A stretch of 64,000 nt of DNA from Nemertoderma westbladi (Eukaryota; Xenacoelomorpha; Nemertodermatida; Nemertodermatidae). The translations under genes and the position numbers were made by a program. Positions within the stretch are counted from its first letter, which is position 1. The number at the start of each line of letters is the position of its first letter. The notes beneath the pieces are model-generated. The model was not told where the DNA came from, searched no databases, and saw nothing but the letters and a program-made list of their open reading frames with translations. Below are positions 10,692 through 21,118 of this stretch, piece by piece. Location of the stretch: positions 141,851 to 205,850 of the forward strand of contig JAUCBJ010001861.1 of the NCBI GenBank assembly GCA_032718475.1, written 5' to 3'.

Positions 10692-12446
10692 TCAACTCCG
10701 GTTGCTCGTCTTCCCCGTCGCGATCAACTCGTCGGCACGTCGATGCGCGTCCAACGCGCGCTGTGTCGCCACGTCCGGCGGCAGGTCGGACCGTCGACGC
10801 AACGCCGCCGACCCCGTCGACGTGCCGCTCGCCGACGCCGTCACCCCCGTCCCCGAGCTCGGGAGGTTGGCGAGTTCTACGCGGGGGTCCGCCTCCGAGT
10901 CCGTCTGATCGAACGCGTTCGCAACCTCAACTAAATCCAAATTCTTAAACTGTTTTGACACGGGGTTAGCGACGGCCATGCGGAGGATGGTGGACCAAGC
11001 GCGATCCCTCGACGCCGCTCGCTCCTTCTCGCTCGCGCGATCGCGTTTGTACGAGTTGACGCACTCGTCGAACATCCTCTGATTGATTTCCATAAAGAGC
11101 TTGAGCGCGTTGTAGATGAGCCCATGGATCGTCTTATTCCAGTGGGTCTTGGAGTTGCGGTAGAGCGGCGCGAACATGATGGGAAGGATAGTGGCGACGT
11201 TGTCGTTGACCAGACTGAGGATATACTCGTTGTTCCAGAAGTAGAGAGCGCGCTCGGCGACCTGGAAGTGGGGCGATGAGACGCATTTGGCGAGCTGACG
11301 GAACAACGGCACCTGGATCTTAATGAACTCCTGAGGATCGATAACGTCGAGAATTTCTTCCATCTCGTTGAGGAACATGACTTCCTTGGGGCTGTGGACT
11401 TTAGGCCAGAACTTGAGGAGCCCCATGACGACGGGCTCGGTGAGGGAGGGGTCCTTCTCGAGGAACTGGACGACGCAGTAGGCCAGCTGGGGATGGTAGA
11501 CGGACAGCGACTTAACCTTGTGTAGCGGTATGAGGACCTTTAGCAGGAATACCTTATGCTCTTCCTTGAGGGGCAGGGCGAAGCCGTTGATGATACTTCC
11601 CAGGATCTCGAGGAGCTCTGCGATCCCGTTGTGTTTCTCAGTCTCGTAGACGAAGCTATAGAATATGTTGTTGATCTGTTTGCGGATGTAGGCGCGAAGA
11701 CCGAGGAACTTGCCGTAGATGCGATGCAGCGTTGTCTTGAGGAAGTCGCGTTCGCGCGGATCTTCCGTGTCGAAGAGTTCGAGAAGTTGGTAGACGAAGT
11801 TCTGGTCGATGTGCCGCTTGGCCGTCTGCGGCGTGAAGTCGGGGGACTCTAGAAACCGGAGGAAGAACTCGTACACTATCTGGAGATGCGGCCAAGCAGC
11901 CTCCAACGAGGGTTCGTCCTCCTCGGGATCAAATTCGGCGCCACTCGGGTTAGAGTTGGGCGGGAGGGTGCGGAAGGCGTTGACCCGGAACACGTTAACA
12001 GCCTCCGGGTAAACCGCTTCCGTGATGACGCCGCGGTTGTGGGTAACGTATTCGACTAGCTCGTTGAGGGCCGCGCGTTTAATTTCCTTCATTTTGAGGT
12101 CGCTGAGCGGATCGGTGACGAAATCGAAGAGGACGCAACACTGACGCAGTTTCTGGATCATCATATCTTCGCGTTCAGAAGCAGCTGTATCTCGCAGCAA
12201 CGGTAGTTTAGTGAGTTCCCGGTTGCGGGAGAGATTAAACCTCGAGGAACTCTGTCGCTTGGAGCGGGATACCCGGGGGTCGGCGGGGCCCGCGTAGTTG
12301 ACTTTGTTTAGTTGCGTCACTGGCGGGGGCGGCACATTGAGTCGGGCTGCGGAGTCCGATGGCGCCGGCGCTGCCCCGCTGCTTCCAGGAGTCGCAGTGC
12401 TCGATTTACTGCTCGAGGACTTCCCTGGTTTCTTTCCAGTAGGCAT
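10692..12446 (-). CDS. PPP2R5D-like: PP2A regulatory subunit B56, gamma/delta type (PPP2R5D-like)
   Basis: This 584-residue protein is a B' (B56) subunit that targets the PP2A A-C core enzyme to phosphoprotein substrates. The pseudo-HEAT repeat body runs from about residue 75 to 500. It includes '[10 protein letters not shown]' (101-110), 'EFDPEEDEP' (171-179), '[10 protein letters not shown]', '[15 protein letters not shown]' and '[14 protein letters not shown]'. The segment around '[11 protein letters not shown]' (241-251) holds the His, Arg, Tyr and Arg that form the groove for LxxIxE-type substrate motifs in known B56 structures. The N-terminal 'TQLNKVNY' and '[10 protein letters not shown]', and the C-terminal tail from residue 550 ('[10 protein letters not shown]'), place it with vertebrate gamma/delta and fly widerborst rather than alpha/epsilon. 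The start is the first Met, 40 residues before the first family-conserved block. The gene has no introns and is much richer in G and C than its surroundings; with all motifs intact it looks functional. Confidence 0.96.
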   Translation of the reverse strand: MPTGKKPGKSSSSKSSTATPGSSGAAPAPSDSAARLNVPPPPVTQLNKVNYAGPADPRVSRSKRQSSSRFNLSRNRELTKLPLLRDTAASEREDMMIQKLRQCCVLFDFVTDPLSDLKMKEIKRAALNELVEYVTHNRGVITEAVYPEAVNVFRVNAFRTLPPNSNPSGAEFDPEEDEPSLEAAWPHLQIVYEFFLRFLESPDFTPQTAKRHIDQNFVYQLLELFDTEDPRERDFLKTTLHRIYGKFLGLRAYIRKQINNIFYSFVYETEKHNGIAELLEILGSIINGFALPLKEEHKVFLLKVLIPLHKVKSLSVYHPQLAYCVVQFLEKDPSLTEPVVMGLLKFWPKVHSPKEVMFLNEMEEILDVIDPQEFIKIQVPLFRQLAKCVSSPHFQVAERALYFWNNEYILSLVNDNVATILPIMFAPLYRNSKTHWNKTIHGLIYNALKLFMEINQRMFDECVNSYKRDRASEKERAASRDRAWSTILRMAVANPVSKQFKNLDLVEVANAFDQTDSEADPRVELANLPSSGTGVTASASGTSTGSAALRRRSDLPPDVATQRALDAHRRADELIATGKTSNRS

Positions 12447-12449
12447 AGC

Positions 12450-14390
12450 GTTAGAATAAATAAAGAGTTAATCTGAGATTATTATTATTAACCGACAAAA
12501 CAACAATTTATGGCCGTTACATTACTGTTACAAATTTATCTGCATGTCTGTATGCAGTATGTATGTACGTACAGGTATGTGTATTGTGTAGGCCCTACTG
12601 CTGTACTGTGTGGGATTGGCCTACGGTCAACGGTACCGTCCCGGTCTGCCGCTGCCGGTACTCTACTCTACCCTTTCTGTCAGTCTGTCTGTATGCTGGT
12701 ATGTATACTGGTAGCCTATATGTCAGACAGCCAGATGTCATGTCACCAGTAAACGGATATAAAACACGGTCTGCCTTAACCAGTTAACACCCACACCTGC
12801 TGCCTACCTGCATGCACAGGAGTGCACAGCCGACTTTCACCCAACCACAAAATAAAACTACTGTCACACTGTACAGTGTAGCCTACCATGCAACCATGTA
12901 CCGGTACACTTCCTCGTTCCTCGTACATCAACATCAGTCAGTCAGTCAGTCAGTACATAAACTAATTGCTCCGCACAGCGAAGCGAACAGCCGCAGTCTG
13001 GCAGTTTGGAGCAAATCACTGAATCAGCAAATGCTGAAATGCGAAATGCCATAGGTCTACATAATTATTTGGAATTCTTGCATGGCCGCGGGCAGTGTGA
13101 CGTCAACTTCAAGTCAGCCACCCTATAACTGTCACTGTATAACAGTATAAGGTTGCATTAAATTGTAACTTTATAATCCAGTTAAGAATCTATTCAACGA
13201 CATGTCAAGTCAACGGTTTTGTGTTGTTGGTCTTACTTGGGTTTGGGTGGGGGGTACCGGTAGTGTTTTATTATAATAGATGTAGGCCGATGATCAATTC
13301 TCAAGTTTATATATTATTATACGTCCATATTACTGCATTATATTATACTCTATCGACACTATGGATCGACCGAATTTAAAATTTGGCCGAACCGGAACCG
13401 AACCGAATTTGAAAAAAAATTCGGCAAATTCGGTAGGCCTACCGAATACCGAATATTGAAATATTTGACACTAAAGTGCCAAAGTCATAATATTCAATTT
13501 TAATTTTAAATCTAAAAAATTTGTCAAAAAATTCAGTTTTTACTAAAAGAAAGGTGTGACGGGATCTACGGAAGATCCCGATTTATCCGGTTTGGTTTCT
13601 AGTTCACGCGTCCCCACCGTGTGTGAAAGATATAAAGAGTTCTGGGTTATTGATCGATCGATGTATATAAGTTCGGGATATAATATAATAGAGATAATAG
13701 CACAAAATGGTTGATGTATGATGTAATGTACCGGTAGGTGATATGTACTGGTGACGGTAGGCGGAGACGGTAACTAGAGTTCCGCTACTGTCCTAACTAG
13801 CTGACTTACTACAAGTGAATGAAATATTGCATGGACCGGTAATATATTGCACAGTTGGCCATATTGCTCTACCCAGTCGATGCTTCCCCCCTATTGGCTA
13901 ATATCCTAATTGTCGCCCCTTTACCTTCCCTGGAGTGTTTCCCATTACTCCTGTTATTCCCTCTCTCTCTCAGGGGTGTAACCTCGGACCCCTTTGTGCG
14001 TATGTCCTCTGGGGTTTCCTTGTCCCCACTTTATTGGGGTGGTACGAGGTTGATATTGGGTATCAACCTCGTGTTCCCAATATTGGTTAAAGCTCACTTT
14101 ATGGGGCTGGTTAGCGGAATTGAATACGCTAACAAAAGGGGGAAAATCGGCTATGGTACTACCCGGTACTGTAAGAACTACTGAACTACCGGTACGGTTT
14201 TTGTTGGTCCATCTAACACTAATCTAACAGGGTTGAGTAAGTGATTAACATAGTTTCTTAATCCTGTATTCCGTTATTATTGTATATATTCATAGGCCTG
14301 ACAGCTGGACGGATTGACAGTGGACAGTCCACTACAGCACTGTCAGACTGTGCAGTGTGCATGCATATGCAAATTACCAATATTACTGAA
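12450..14390. other. No gene recognised; low-complexity patches
   Basis: This is the upstream flank of B56. At 13373-13450 there is an 'ACCGAA'/'TTCGG' patch that partly mirrors itself around 'GGTAGGCCTACC', so it can form a hairpin. Small frames here (about 60-110 residues) have no recognisable motif. Confidence 0.5.
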
Positions 14391-14404
14391 TGTAATAATT
14401 ACTT

Positions 14405-14830
14405 ATTCCAGTATTGCATGAGAAAAAGTAGAACTTTTTTTCACTATTCTCGAGGCATTTTATTTAAGCCTACCGACACCGAGCAGCCGAGCGTCACCGA
14501 CTGACCGAGGTCTGGAGGTTAATAGGCCTAAAGGATCAAGATAATATTGGAAAAAAAATGTTCTACGTTTTTTCCCATGTAATACGTAATTTTATTCTTA
14601 AATTATTGGAATAAAAAATAGAGTGAAAGGCATATGGCTGCATAGTGTTACAAAATAAATTGAGATGTAGTATTTTACTATATTGCTTCCATAGTTACTG
14701 CAATTCAAATTACTGCACTCTTCAACTCTGGATCGTTCCTTACTCAATGTTAAATCAGTAAATGATGGAGTGTTCTCAAATAATTATTACGTATAACTAA
14801 AGCTGCAGAGAGCAGCTTAACACACTACCG
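14405..14830. mobile_element. MITE of the 'ACATGGGAAAA' family with its companion segment
   Basis: The right end 'TTTTTTCCCATGTAATACG' (about 14569-14590) and internal 'CACTATTCTCGAGGCATTTT' match the copies at 52668, 55092 and 63590. The following 220 bases ('TACTATATTGCTTCCATA', 'CCTTACTCAATGTTAAA', 'TGTTCTC') are shared with 52820-53040 and 39880-40025. The copy is diverged and its left terminus is eroded. Confidence 0.6.
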
Positions 14831-14874
14831 GTATCGGTCAGCCGGTGCCAGTAGCGGTAGGTGAAGGCAGGGAT

Positions 14875-14962
14875 CGTACGGTAGTTAATTTTTGCGGTAG
14901 CGGTAGCGGTAACGGTATGGCTTTGAGGTAGCGGTATTTACCGCGGTAGCGGTAGCGGTAGT
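14875..14962. repeat. Hexamer microsatellite 'GGTAGC'
   Basis: Imperfect repeats of 'GCGGTA'/'GGTAGC' surround a mirrored 'TACCGCGGTA'. This is simple sequence with no coding sense. Confidence 0.75.
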
Positions 14963-15980
14963 TGCAGTAGCAAAAAATTTAGCTGGTATTAATGAAGTTA
15001 GATGTTCACTTTTCGACGACTTTTTTTTTAATTGTGGCGTTTATTTTTGGTAAATTGTTTTCTTGAATTAATACATTTTATTTTCTTTTTGTTTTTTGTT
15101 GACAGAAAATACGCTACAATGCGAATTAATTTTTCATATATAATGTGTAACTGCTGACTGCTGTAATGATGGATGAACGTTATGTTGCATATATGGTGAT
15201 TTTTGAAGGTATAAAAAAGGAAACAATATGATATGAATGTGATTTTAAGAAAATGTGATATGATACGAAAAAGTTTTGTAATTTTTTCGTATCATAAAAA
15301 ATTTATATCTTAATAATTTCATAGTTATACGAAATCAGGATTATTATTTTAGAAAATTATTCGACGATTTCAAATAATTTGACTATTACTATCTGTACTA
15401 TTGCTGCTGTTTCAGCCTGTTATGACATATGATATGATTGATATGAACTTCAACTTATTAATTTAGGAACACAGTTTACAGTAAAAGTTTTATTTCTTAG
15501 GTACTTATTTTTCAATTATCAAAATAATGTATGTGCAATGTTTGTACTTTAGTATCTTATCTACATATCTTTTATTTGTACTAACTCACTATGTTGGTAC
15601 CGGTATGCCTAAGAAATCTCTCCTAAGATCGCAGTGTAAAGTGATACTTTACAGGTACAGTGTGAAAGTAATTTAATACTGTACTGTTGTAGCCTATATG
15701 CATGTACTGTAATTATACTACAATCCCCTACCCACAAATTATACAAACTTTATCATTGAAGTTGTTGCGCTAGGCGATCTAGAAAATTGTTGAGACTGCC
15801 TTATTTTTAGTCTACCGTAATGATTTACAGTAGTGATACACGTAAGTTACATTTGTTTCTCATTCTTTCTGACAAACCGAATCTACGCCTAAAAAATTAT
15901 ATAGGTTTTGCGATAATATTAAATATTAAAAATAATAAAAGTAAAAGATAACATCAAATAACATGTAAGTTAAAACGAAA
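14963..15980. other. No gene recognised; tetraspanin 3' flank
   Basis: AT-rich sequence with many short A/T runs. The last 100 bases next to 15981 must hold the tetraspanin 3' end. No perfect AATAAA could be assigned with confidence. Confidence 0.4.
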
Positions 15981-16991
15981 TTATACATAATTATTATCAC
16001 CAGTACACCGCGGACGCCCCACGGACTGACTCCCAATAGTTTTGTCTGAATACGAAATCCTATCGTATCTTTCGGTATTATAGAGTTGCGCAATTCGGTT
16101 TCTATCACGACGATTAACTCGTTTCTTATATTTAACGGCCATTATAATTTCTACCGCGATTAATATGAGCGTAAATGAGCACGCGAGAGAAATTAAAGGA
16201 GTCCATCGCTTCAGTAATCTACGGAAGACCACACCACATCCTGGAACCTTAAAGTTGCCACCGGAAACACCTGAAAATATATCTTTGTGCTTTAACTTTA
16301 CGCAGCTGGGCCCAGAAACCTTAAATGTTTTAAGTACATAATCAGAGCAACACGACCACGGCAGTGCTTGCCCATTTATCCATGCTGTACTTGCGTTGTA
16401 TCGAATGTTTTCTCCACTCGATTTAGTCAGAAATATGAAAAGATTGCTGTCATTGTAGTCACGGTAACTGTCTCCTCCACAGCACGCCCATAACGATTGT
16501 AATTTATCAAGAAGTTGGTAACCATGACTGCTGGTATCTTTACTGGTTTTTGCAATATTCGTTAATGTACTCGTGAATGTTGTTGCAATGTCTGTCGAGA
16601 ACAAAAATACAGAAATTAATACCGCCGGGGGAATAAGAATGACACATATCAAGGTCACGATAAAAACATTGAGGCAATGTTGGTTTGCTAGGAAGGCACC
16701 AGTACACCCACACGTACTGATGATAATGTGGGCGACCCCAACAACAACGGCAAAATAGGCGACCAACCAAAATTCTTCCAGTCCAGTAGATACAATAGCG
16801 TTATCGTTTATATCAATGAGTATAACCCCACCAACAGCAACTAAAAAGAGTCCCAAACCGAGATAAGTAAGATTTACTAGGTATATAATTGTTCTGTACC
16901 ATCTAGCTGTGGTATCGCCGATGTAAATATCTCTCCAATTTCCAATTGTATTTCCTGTATCATTTTGAGCGGAGTTGAGCTTGATATTCAT
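15981..16991 (-). CDS. Tetraspanin family membrane protein
   Basis: This 336-residue protein has four membrane segments at about residues 34-59, 74-93, 107-131 and 265-287. The second loop is large. It starts after the third helix, carries the family signature 'CCG' at 170-172, a 'PWSCC' at 211-215, and further cysteines at 230 and 252. That makes six loop cysteines able to form the usual disulphides. Tetraspanins organise partner receptors and adhesion molecules in plasma-membrane microdomains. The short polar N terminus and a long, basic, Tyr-containing C-terminal tail (from about 288) face the cytoplasm; the tail has several Tyr residues that could be sorting signals (inference). The coding sequence is a single exon, unusual for tetraspanins, and a perfect orthologue is not evident. 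A start at the first Met leaves 33 residues before the first helix. Confidence 0.9.
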   Translation of the reverse strand: MNIKLNSAQNDTGNTIGNWRDIYIGDTTARWYRTIIYLVNLTYLGLGLFLVAVGGVILIDINDNAIVSTGLEEFWLVAYFAVVVGVAHIIISTCGCTGAFLANQHCLNVFIVTLICVILIPPAVLISVFLFSTDIATTFTSTLTNIAKTSKDTSSHGYQLLDKLQSLWACCGGDSYRDYNDSNLFIFLTKSSGENIRYNASTAWINGQALPWSCCSDYVLKTFKVSGPSCVKLKHKDIFSGVSGGNFKVPGCGVVFRRLLKRWTPLISLACSFTLILIAVEIIMAVKYKKRVNRRDRNRIAQLYNTERYDRISYSDKTIGSQSVGRPRCTGDNNYV

Positions 16992-17152
16992 ACTACAGTT
17001 TTCGAACTTACAGTATCATCGACTTCGTGATTTATCACGTCTGTGCAATAAAGTGAAGAAACACTACCGTATTTTTACACAAAATAAAGTGGTGGTTTAA
17101 AAGATGAATAGTCCGGCAGATTGGCTATTTTACATTTGATCAGATTATATAG

Positions 17153-17452
17153 GTTTAGTAAATCGCCCATGTGAAGAATACCAGGTTTTCACTTTTCGTC
17201 GAAATTTTATTGGAATTTTATATTATATATGAATTATGTATTTTTTCTCACTTCTCCTTATTAAGTGTTTAGAGCGCGTATTTCTGTCTTATAACCTGTA
17301 TAGATACTTATTCGTTTATTGTTTTGGTTAGAATCAGCCCTTCTGAAATCTGTGGTTTTAGTGAAAACCTGGTATTCTTCACATGGGGATAAACTGCAAA
17401 GTGAAATATAACAGCAGAAGTCTGGTATACTTCACATGGGCCTAGTAAATGA
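17153..17452. mobile_element. MITE-like inverted repeat
   Basis: 'CCCATGTGAAGAATACCAGG' near 17169 is mirrored by 'CCTGGTATTCTTCACATGGG' at about 17368-17388. It is mirrored again, less well, by 'CTGGTATACTTCACATGGGC' at 17423-17442. The outer flanks 'TAGTAAAT' on both sides look like the element's ends. No protein is encoded. Confidence 0.55.
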
Positions 17453-17529
17453 GTGTGGTTATTTTGATAGTAAGTTATTTTAATTCCACAAAGTCCTGGA
17501 TCCTGGAATATAGTGTCGTAATTCAATGA

Positions 17530-17895
17530 CAAAAAATTAACAGGTAAGTCAATCTAACCAAAAAAGGGGGTGAACCCATAACAAATTCGCAATTCGTCCA
17601 AACCAATTTTTTTTTAATTCTATATTACCTTGGTAATACCCCCAAAAAAAGTCTAGAAAAATTTTATTTTGCAGATCACTTACAATTTCCTGTTTCTTTC
17701 CTTAGCAACATGGATTTTACATAGCAATTGGTGGGATTTTCTCCAAACTTGGCTTAGACAAACTTTAGTCTAATTACTATCGATTGACTGAGGAATGGAC
17801 TTCAAGATAGTTACCAGTTTAGTTTCCAGAGCAACGGAAATTGTCTTATCATTTAACCATTTTTAATACCAATTTTGCTGGTACAATACAGGGAG
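17530..17895. repeat. Dispersed repeat, copy 1 of a 360-bp direct pair
   Basis: Matches 20760-21118 in the same orientation: 'GTTTCCAGAGCAACGGAA', 'TTGGTGGGATTTTC', 'TTTCCTTAGCA' and 'CCAATTTTGCT.GTACAATA' occur in the same order. The copies differ at many sites. The second copy abuts the broken 3' end of the LINE at 21.1 kb. Confidence 0.7.
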
Positions 17896-18617
17896 TTTAT
17901 TTACACAACTTCTCTACTAAACGGGTGGATGTAACCTCGCCCATCGGATTTATCGACCTCAAACACATGACAATTTCCTTGCAGTGGAATTGCATAATTT
18001 CTTTACATCAGTTTTAGCTAAATATATCGTGACTTGATATATTTAAAAACGGGATGCGACTTCTAGAACATAGTATATATTCAGGACGCGATGCTCGCAT
18101 ACAGTGTTAATTATTTTTGAGGCCGGTATTTATTATCTATATTTATTACCTATATTTTTTCCGAGATTAGTTGGTAACAACTTAGTTTATACTATAGTGT
18201 AGCTAAATAAAATAAATGCAGTTGCAATACTATTGGCGAAAAGTATACTACAATACTATTACCCAGAATTTCCATTAATAAACATATGATCCGCAAAATA
18301 GAATTTTATAGACTTTTTTGGTCATTAACAATGTGATATAGAATCCAAAATATGTGGTACGGATTGATTGCAAATTACTTATGGGTTTTTTACTAGATTG
18401 ATTCGACTACTACTTCTTGCTTTATAAGAAAGGTAATTCCAAACTTCAATAAAATTCGGACAGTTTTCTTGATTTCATAATATTTTTTAATGAAAAATTT
18501 AAAACTATAGAACTTTTATAGTATCCCATACTATATGAAAATACAAAAATACAAATGTATGCTGAATCTAAGTCTAAGCATTTCAGGCAATCTTATCACG
18601 ATTTGTAAACAAATTTA

Positions 18618-18637
18618 GGGGGGGGGGGGGGGGGGGG
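18618..18637. repeat. Poly-G tract, 20 bases
   Basis: An uninterrupted run of G in AT-rich DNA. It is one of seven mono-G or mono-C runs of 14-22 bases in the window, four of which sit just inside the ends of fold-back elements. Confidence 0.9.
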
Positions 18638-18922
18638 TTGGATGTACCTGAATAAAGATACTACAGTATATTCAGGGACATATAAAATATTAATATATAC
18701 CACTGTAATAGTTTCAATTTAACAATCAACACTACATTATTCTCACTTCAATTCTACTTCTCATTGTAATGGAAATTATATTGATCAGTACGAAGTGATA
18801 AAGGTATGAAAAACCCCACCGACAACTTTAAAAATAAAATCAACAAATAAGTTTGTTTTTAATTTTTTAAGATGTGATTAAGAACATTAAATATTATGTT
18901 CTAGAAAATATATTATATAATT

Positions 18923-19834
18923 ACACCATGAACCGTAATATAGTGTCATTTTCTGATGACACGGACCCCCCCCCCCCCCCCCAGATTTTTCTACAAATCG
19001 TTATCATATTGCTTGAAATACAACTATTTCAACTCACCGTGGTTGACCCCATGAAGCCGGAATTTTCGATTTTGACTTTAAATTTTTTTTTATAGGCGTT
19101 TCATAAAAGTGTATTTTGCGAAATCGTACCCTCCGTATCGTGGCCATGCTTCACATTAGTCGTAATCTATAAATATCTAATAAATTATCATTAGAAAGCT
19201 TGCGTTGCAAGGATTTCAAATATGTAACAATATCTGAATTTCATTGAGAAACAGCTGAGATATAGGCGTTCAAAGATTGCAAGAATTATCATTCGCTGAA
19301 GGCCATTTATTCTATTTAATAAATACACAATGTTCTGGAACATTTTGTTTTAAGTATGAATAGCTACACTATAGATCTATTGGATAGGTACCCTGCTGTT
19401 GCCTACCAACTCATAAAATAAATAACACGTTCCAGAACGTTGTGTATTTATTAAATAGAATAAATGGCGTTCAGCGAACGATAATTCTTGCAATCTTTGA
19501 ACGCCTATATCTCAGCTGTTTCTCAATGAAATTCAGATATTGTTACATATTTCGAATCCTTGCAACGCAAGCTTTCTAATGATATGATAAAATTACGACT
19601 AATGTGAAGAATGGCAATGATACGGATGGTACGATTTCGCAAAAGACACTTTTTTAAAACACTTATAAAAAAATTTAAAGGCAAAATTGAAAATTCCGGC
19701 TTCATGGGGTCAACGACGGTGAGTGGAATAAGTTGTGTTTCAAATTTCAAGCAATATGATAAAGATTTGTAGAAAAATCTGGGGGGGGGGGGGGTGGTCA
19801 TCAGAAAATGATACTATATTACGGTTCATGGTGT
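18923..19834. mobile_element. Fold-back element A with poly-C/poly-G ends
   Basis: Two inverted arms of about 430 bp (18923 to about 19350, and about 19408 to 19834) flank a loop of about 57 bases. The termini are 'ACACCATGAACCGTAATATA' and its complement. About 40 bases inside each end lies a homopolymer: 17 C at 18966-18982 and 14 G at 19781-19794. Internal shared blocks include 'GACCCCATGAAGCCGGAATT', 'CTGAGATATAGGCGTTCAA' and 'TTGCGTTGCAAGG'. The small frames in each arm have no known motif. Fold-back or MITE-like, non-autonomous. Confidence 0.85.
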
Positions 19835-20759
19835 ATAATAAGCGTAGGTGATGATCTATTAATAAAAAATTGAAATCCGGATATAGCTAGTAAATAATAG
19901 AAATAGACAGTAGGCCTAATACTGTCAAAATAATGCCATGCAGTAAGTAATCATAAGTTACCAAAATAAGAATTATAATGCTAGCTAGAACAAAATGGCC
20001 ATAAAGACAAACTTGTACTGTTTCGATACGCCTACCTACCCTTACGACATTTTTATACTTGCTAGTTTTTGCTACTTTTATAATGTTCTAGAATACGTTA
20101 GCTATTTATTTTAGAAAAATAGTTGTTCTAGAACAAATATTTATTCTTCTGGAACATTTTTAAAAACACAATATTACGATACATTATTGAATATTTATTA
20201 ATAAAATTCATCACATTGTTGTTACCTAACTTTCTAGATTTATTTACACGCAGCATTTACGCATACGTTCTGTGATACGTTGTTGCTTTGTAGCTAATAT
20301 GTCTACCAGGCATACTTTTAAGATTGATATAAATAGAGACCTAAATAGTGAGGAGACTATACTTCAGCTTTATTAAAAGCAAAATATAATTTTAAAAATA
20401 CTAACTAGTACTAAAATACTAGCTACCATGTCTCCAAAACGTAACTGTTTGATGTAAGACATATCTTAGTAAAGAAAAAAATGATATTTAAAATTTTGAA
20501 AAATAGCTATTTATTTAAATTTTCTAGTACAAAGTATTTTTTAGTTAAATAGCTAACATATTCTAGAACATTAAAAAAAAGTAGCAAAAACTAGGTATTA
20601 TAAAATATGTGGCATGGTAGGTACGCGTATCGAAACAGTACCGACAAACTCTAATTCTAGAACAAAAACGTACATATGCCCTGTGAAGACAAGTGAAGAT
20701 TAATTATGACATATAATAAATAACCACAAAAAACGAGTCTACATGCTACCTATAGTCCA

Positions 20760-21118
20760 GTTAATCTTGTGAAAAAGAGGGTGTAACTCAAAACAGATTC
20801 ACAAATCATCCGAAACAATTGTTTTTATTCTACATTATCTTGCTAATATCACCAAAAAAGTCTATAAAAATTAATTATTTGGAACACTTTCAATTCCATG
20901 CTTCTTTCCTTAGCATCAAGGATTTTGCATAGCATCAAATGGTCTATTGGTGGGATTTTCCCCAAATTAGGTACAGATCATCTTTAGACCAATGACTATA
21001 GAGTGACTGAACTACGCACTTCTACATAGTTACTAATTCCTAATTCAGTTTCCAGAGCAACGGAATATTTTATCTAATCATTTAGACATTTTTAATTCCA
21101 ATTTTGCTTGTACAATAT
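20760..21118. repeat. Dispersed repeat, copy 2 of a 360-bp direct pair
   Basis: Second copy of the repeat at 17530-17895. Its right edge coincides with the point where similarity to the LINE open frame ends. Either the LINE inserted here or a deletion joined them. The 3.2 kb between the two copies holds fold-back element A. Confidence 0.7.
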
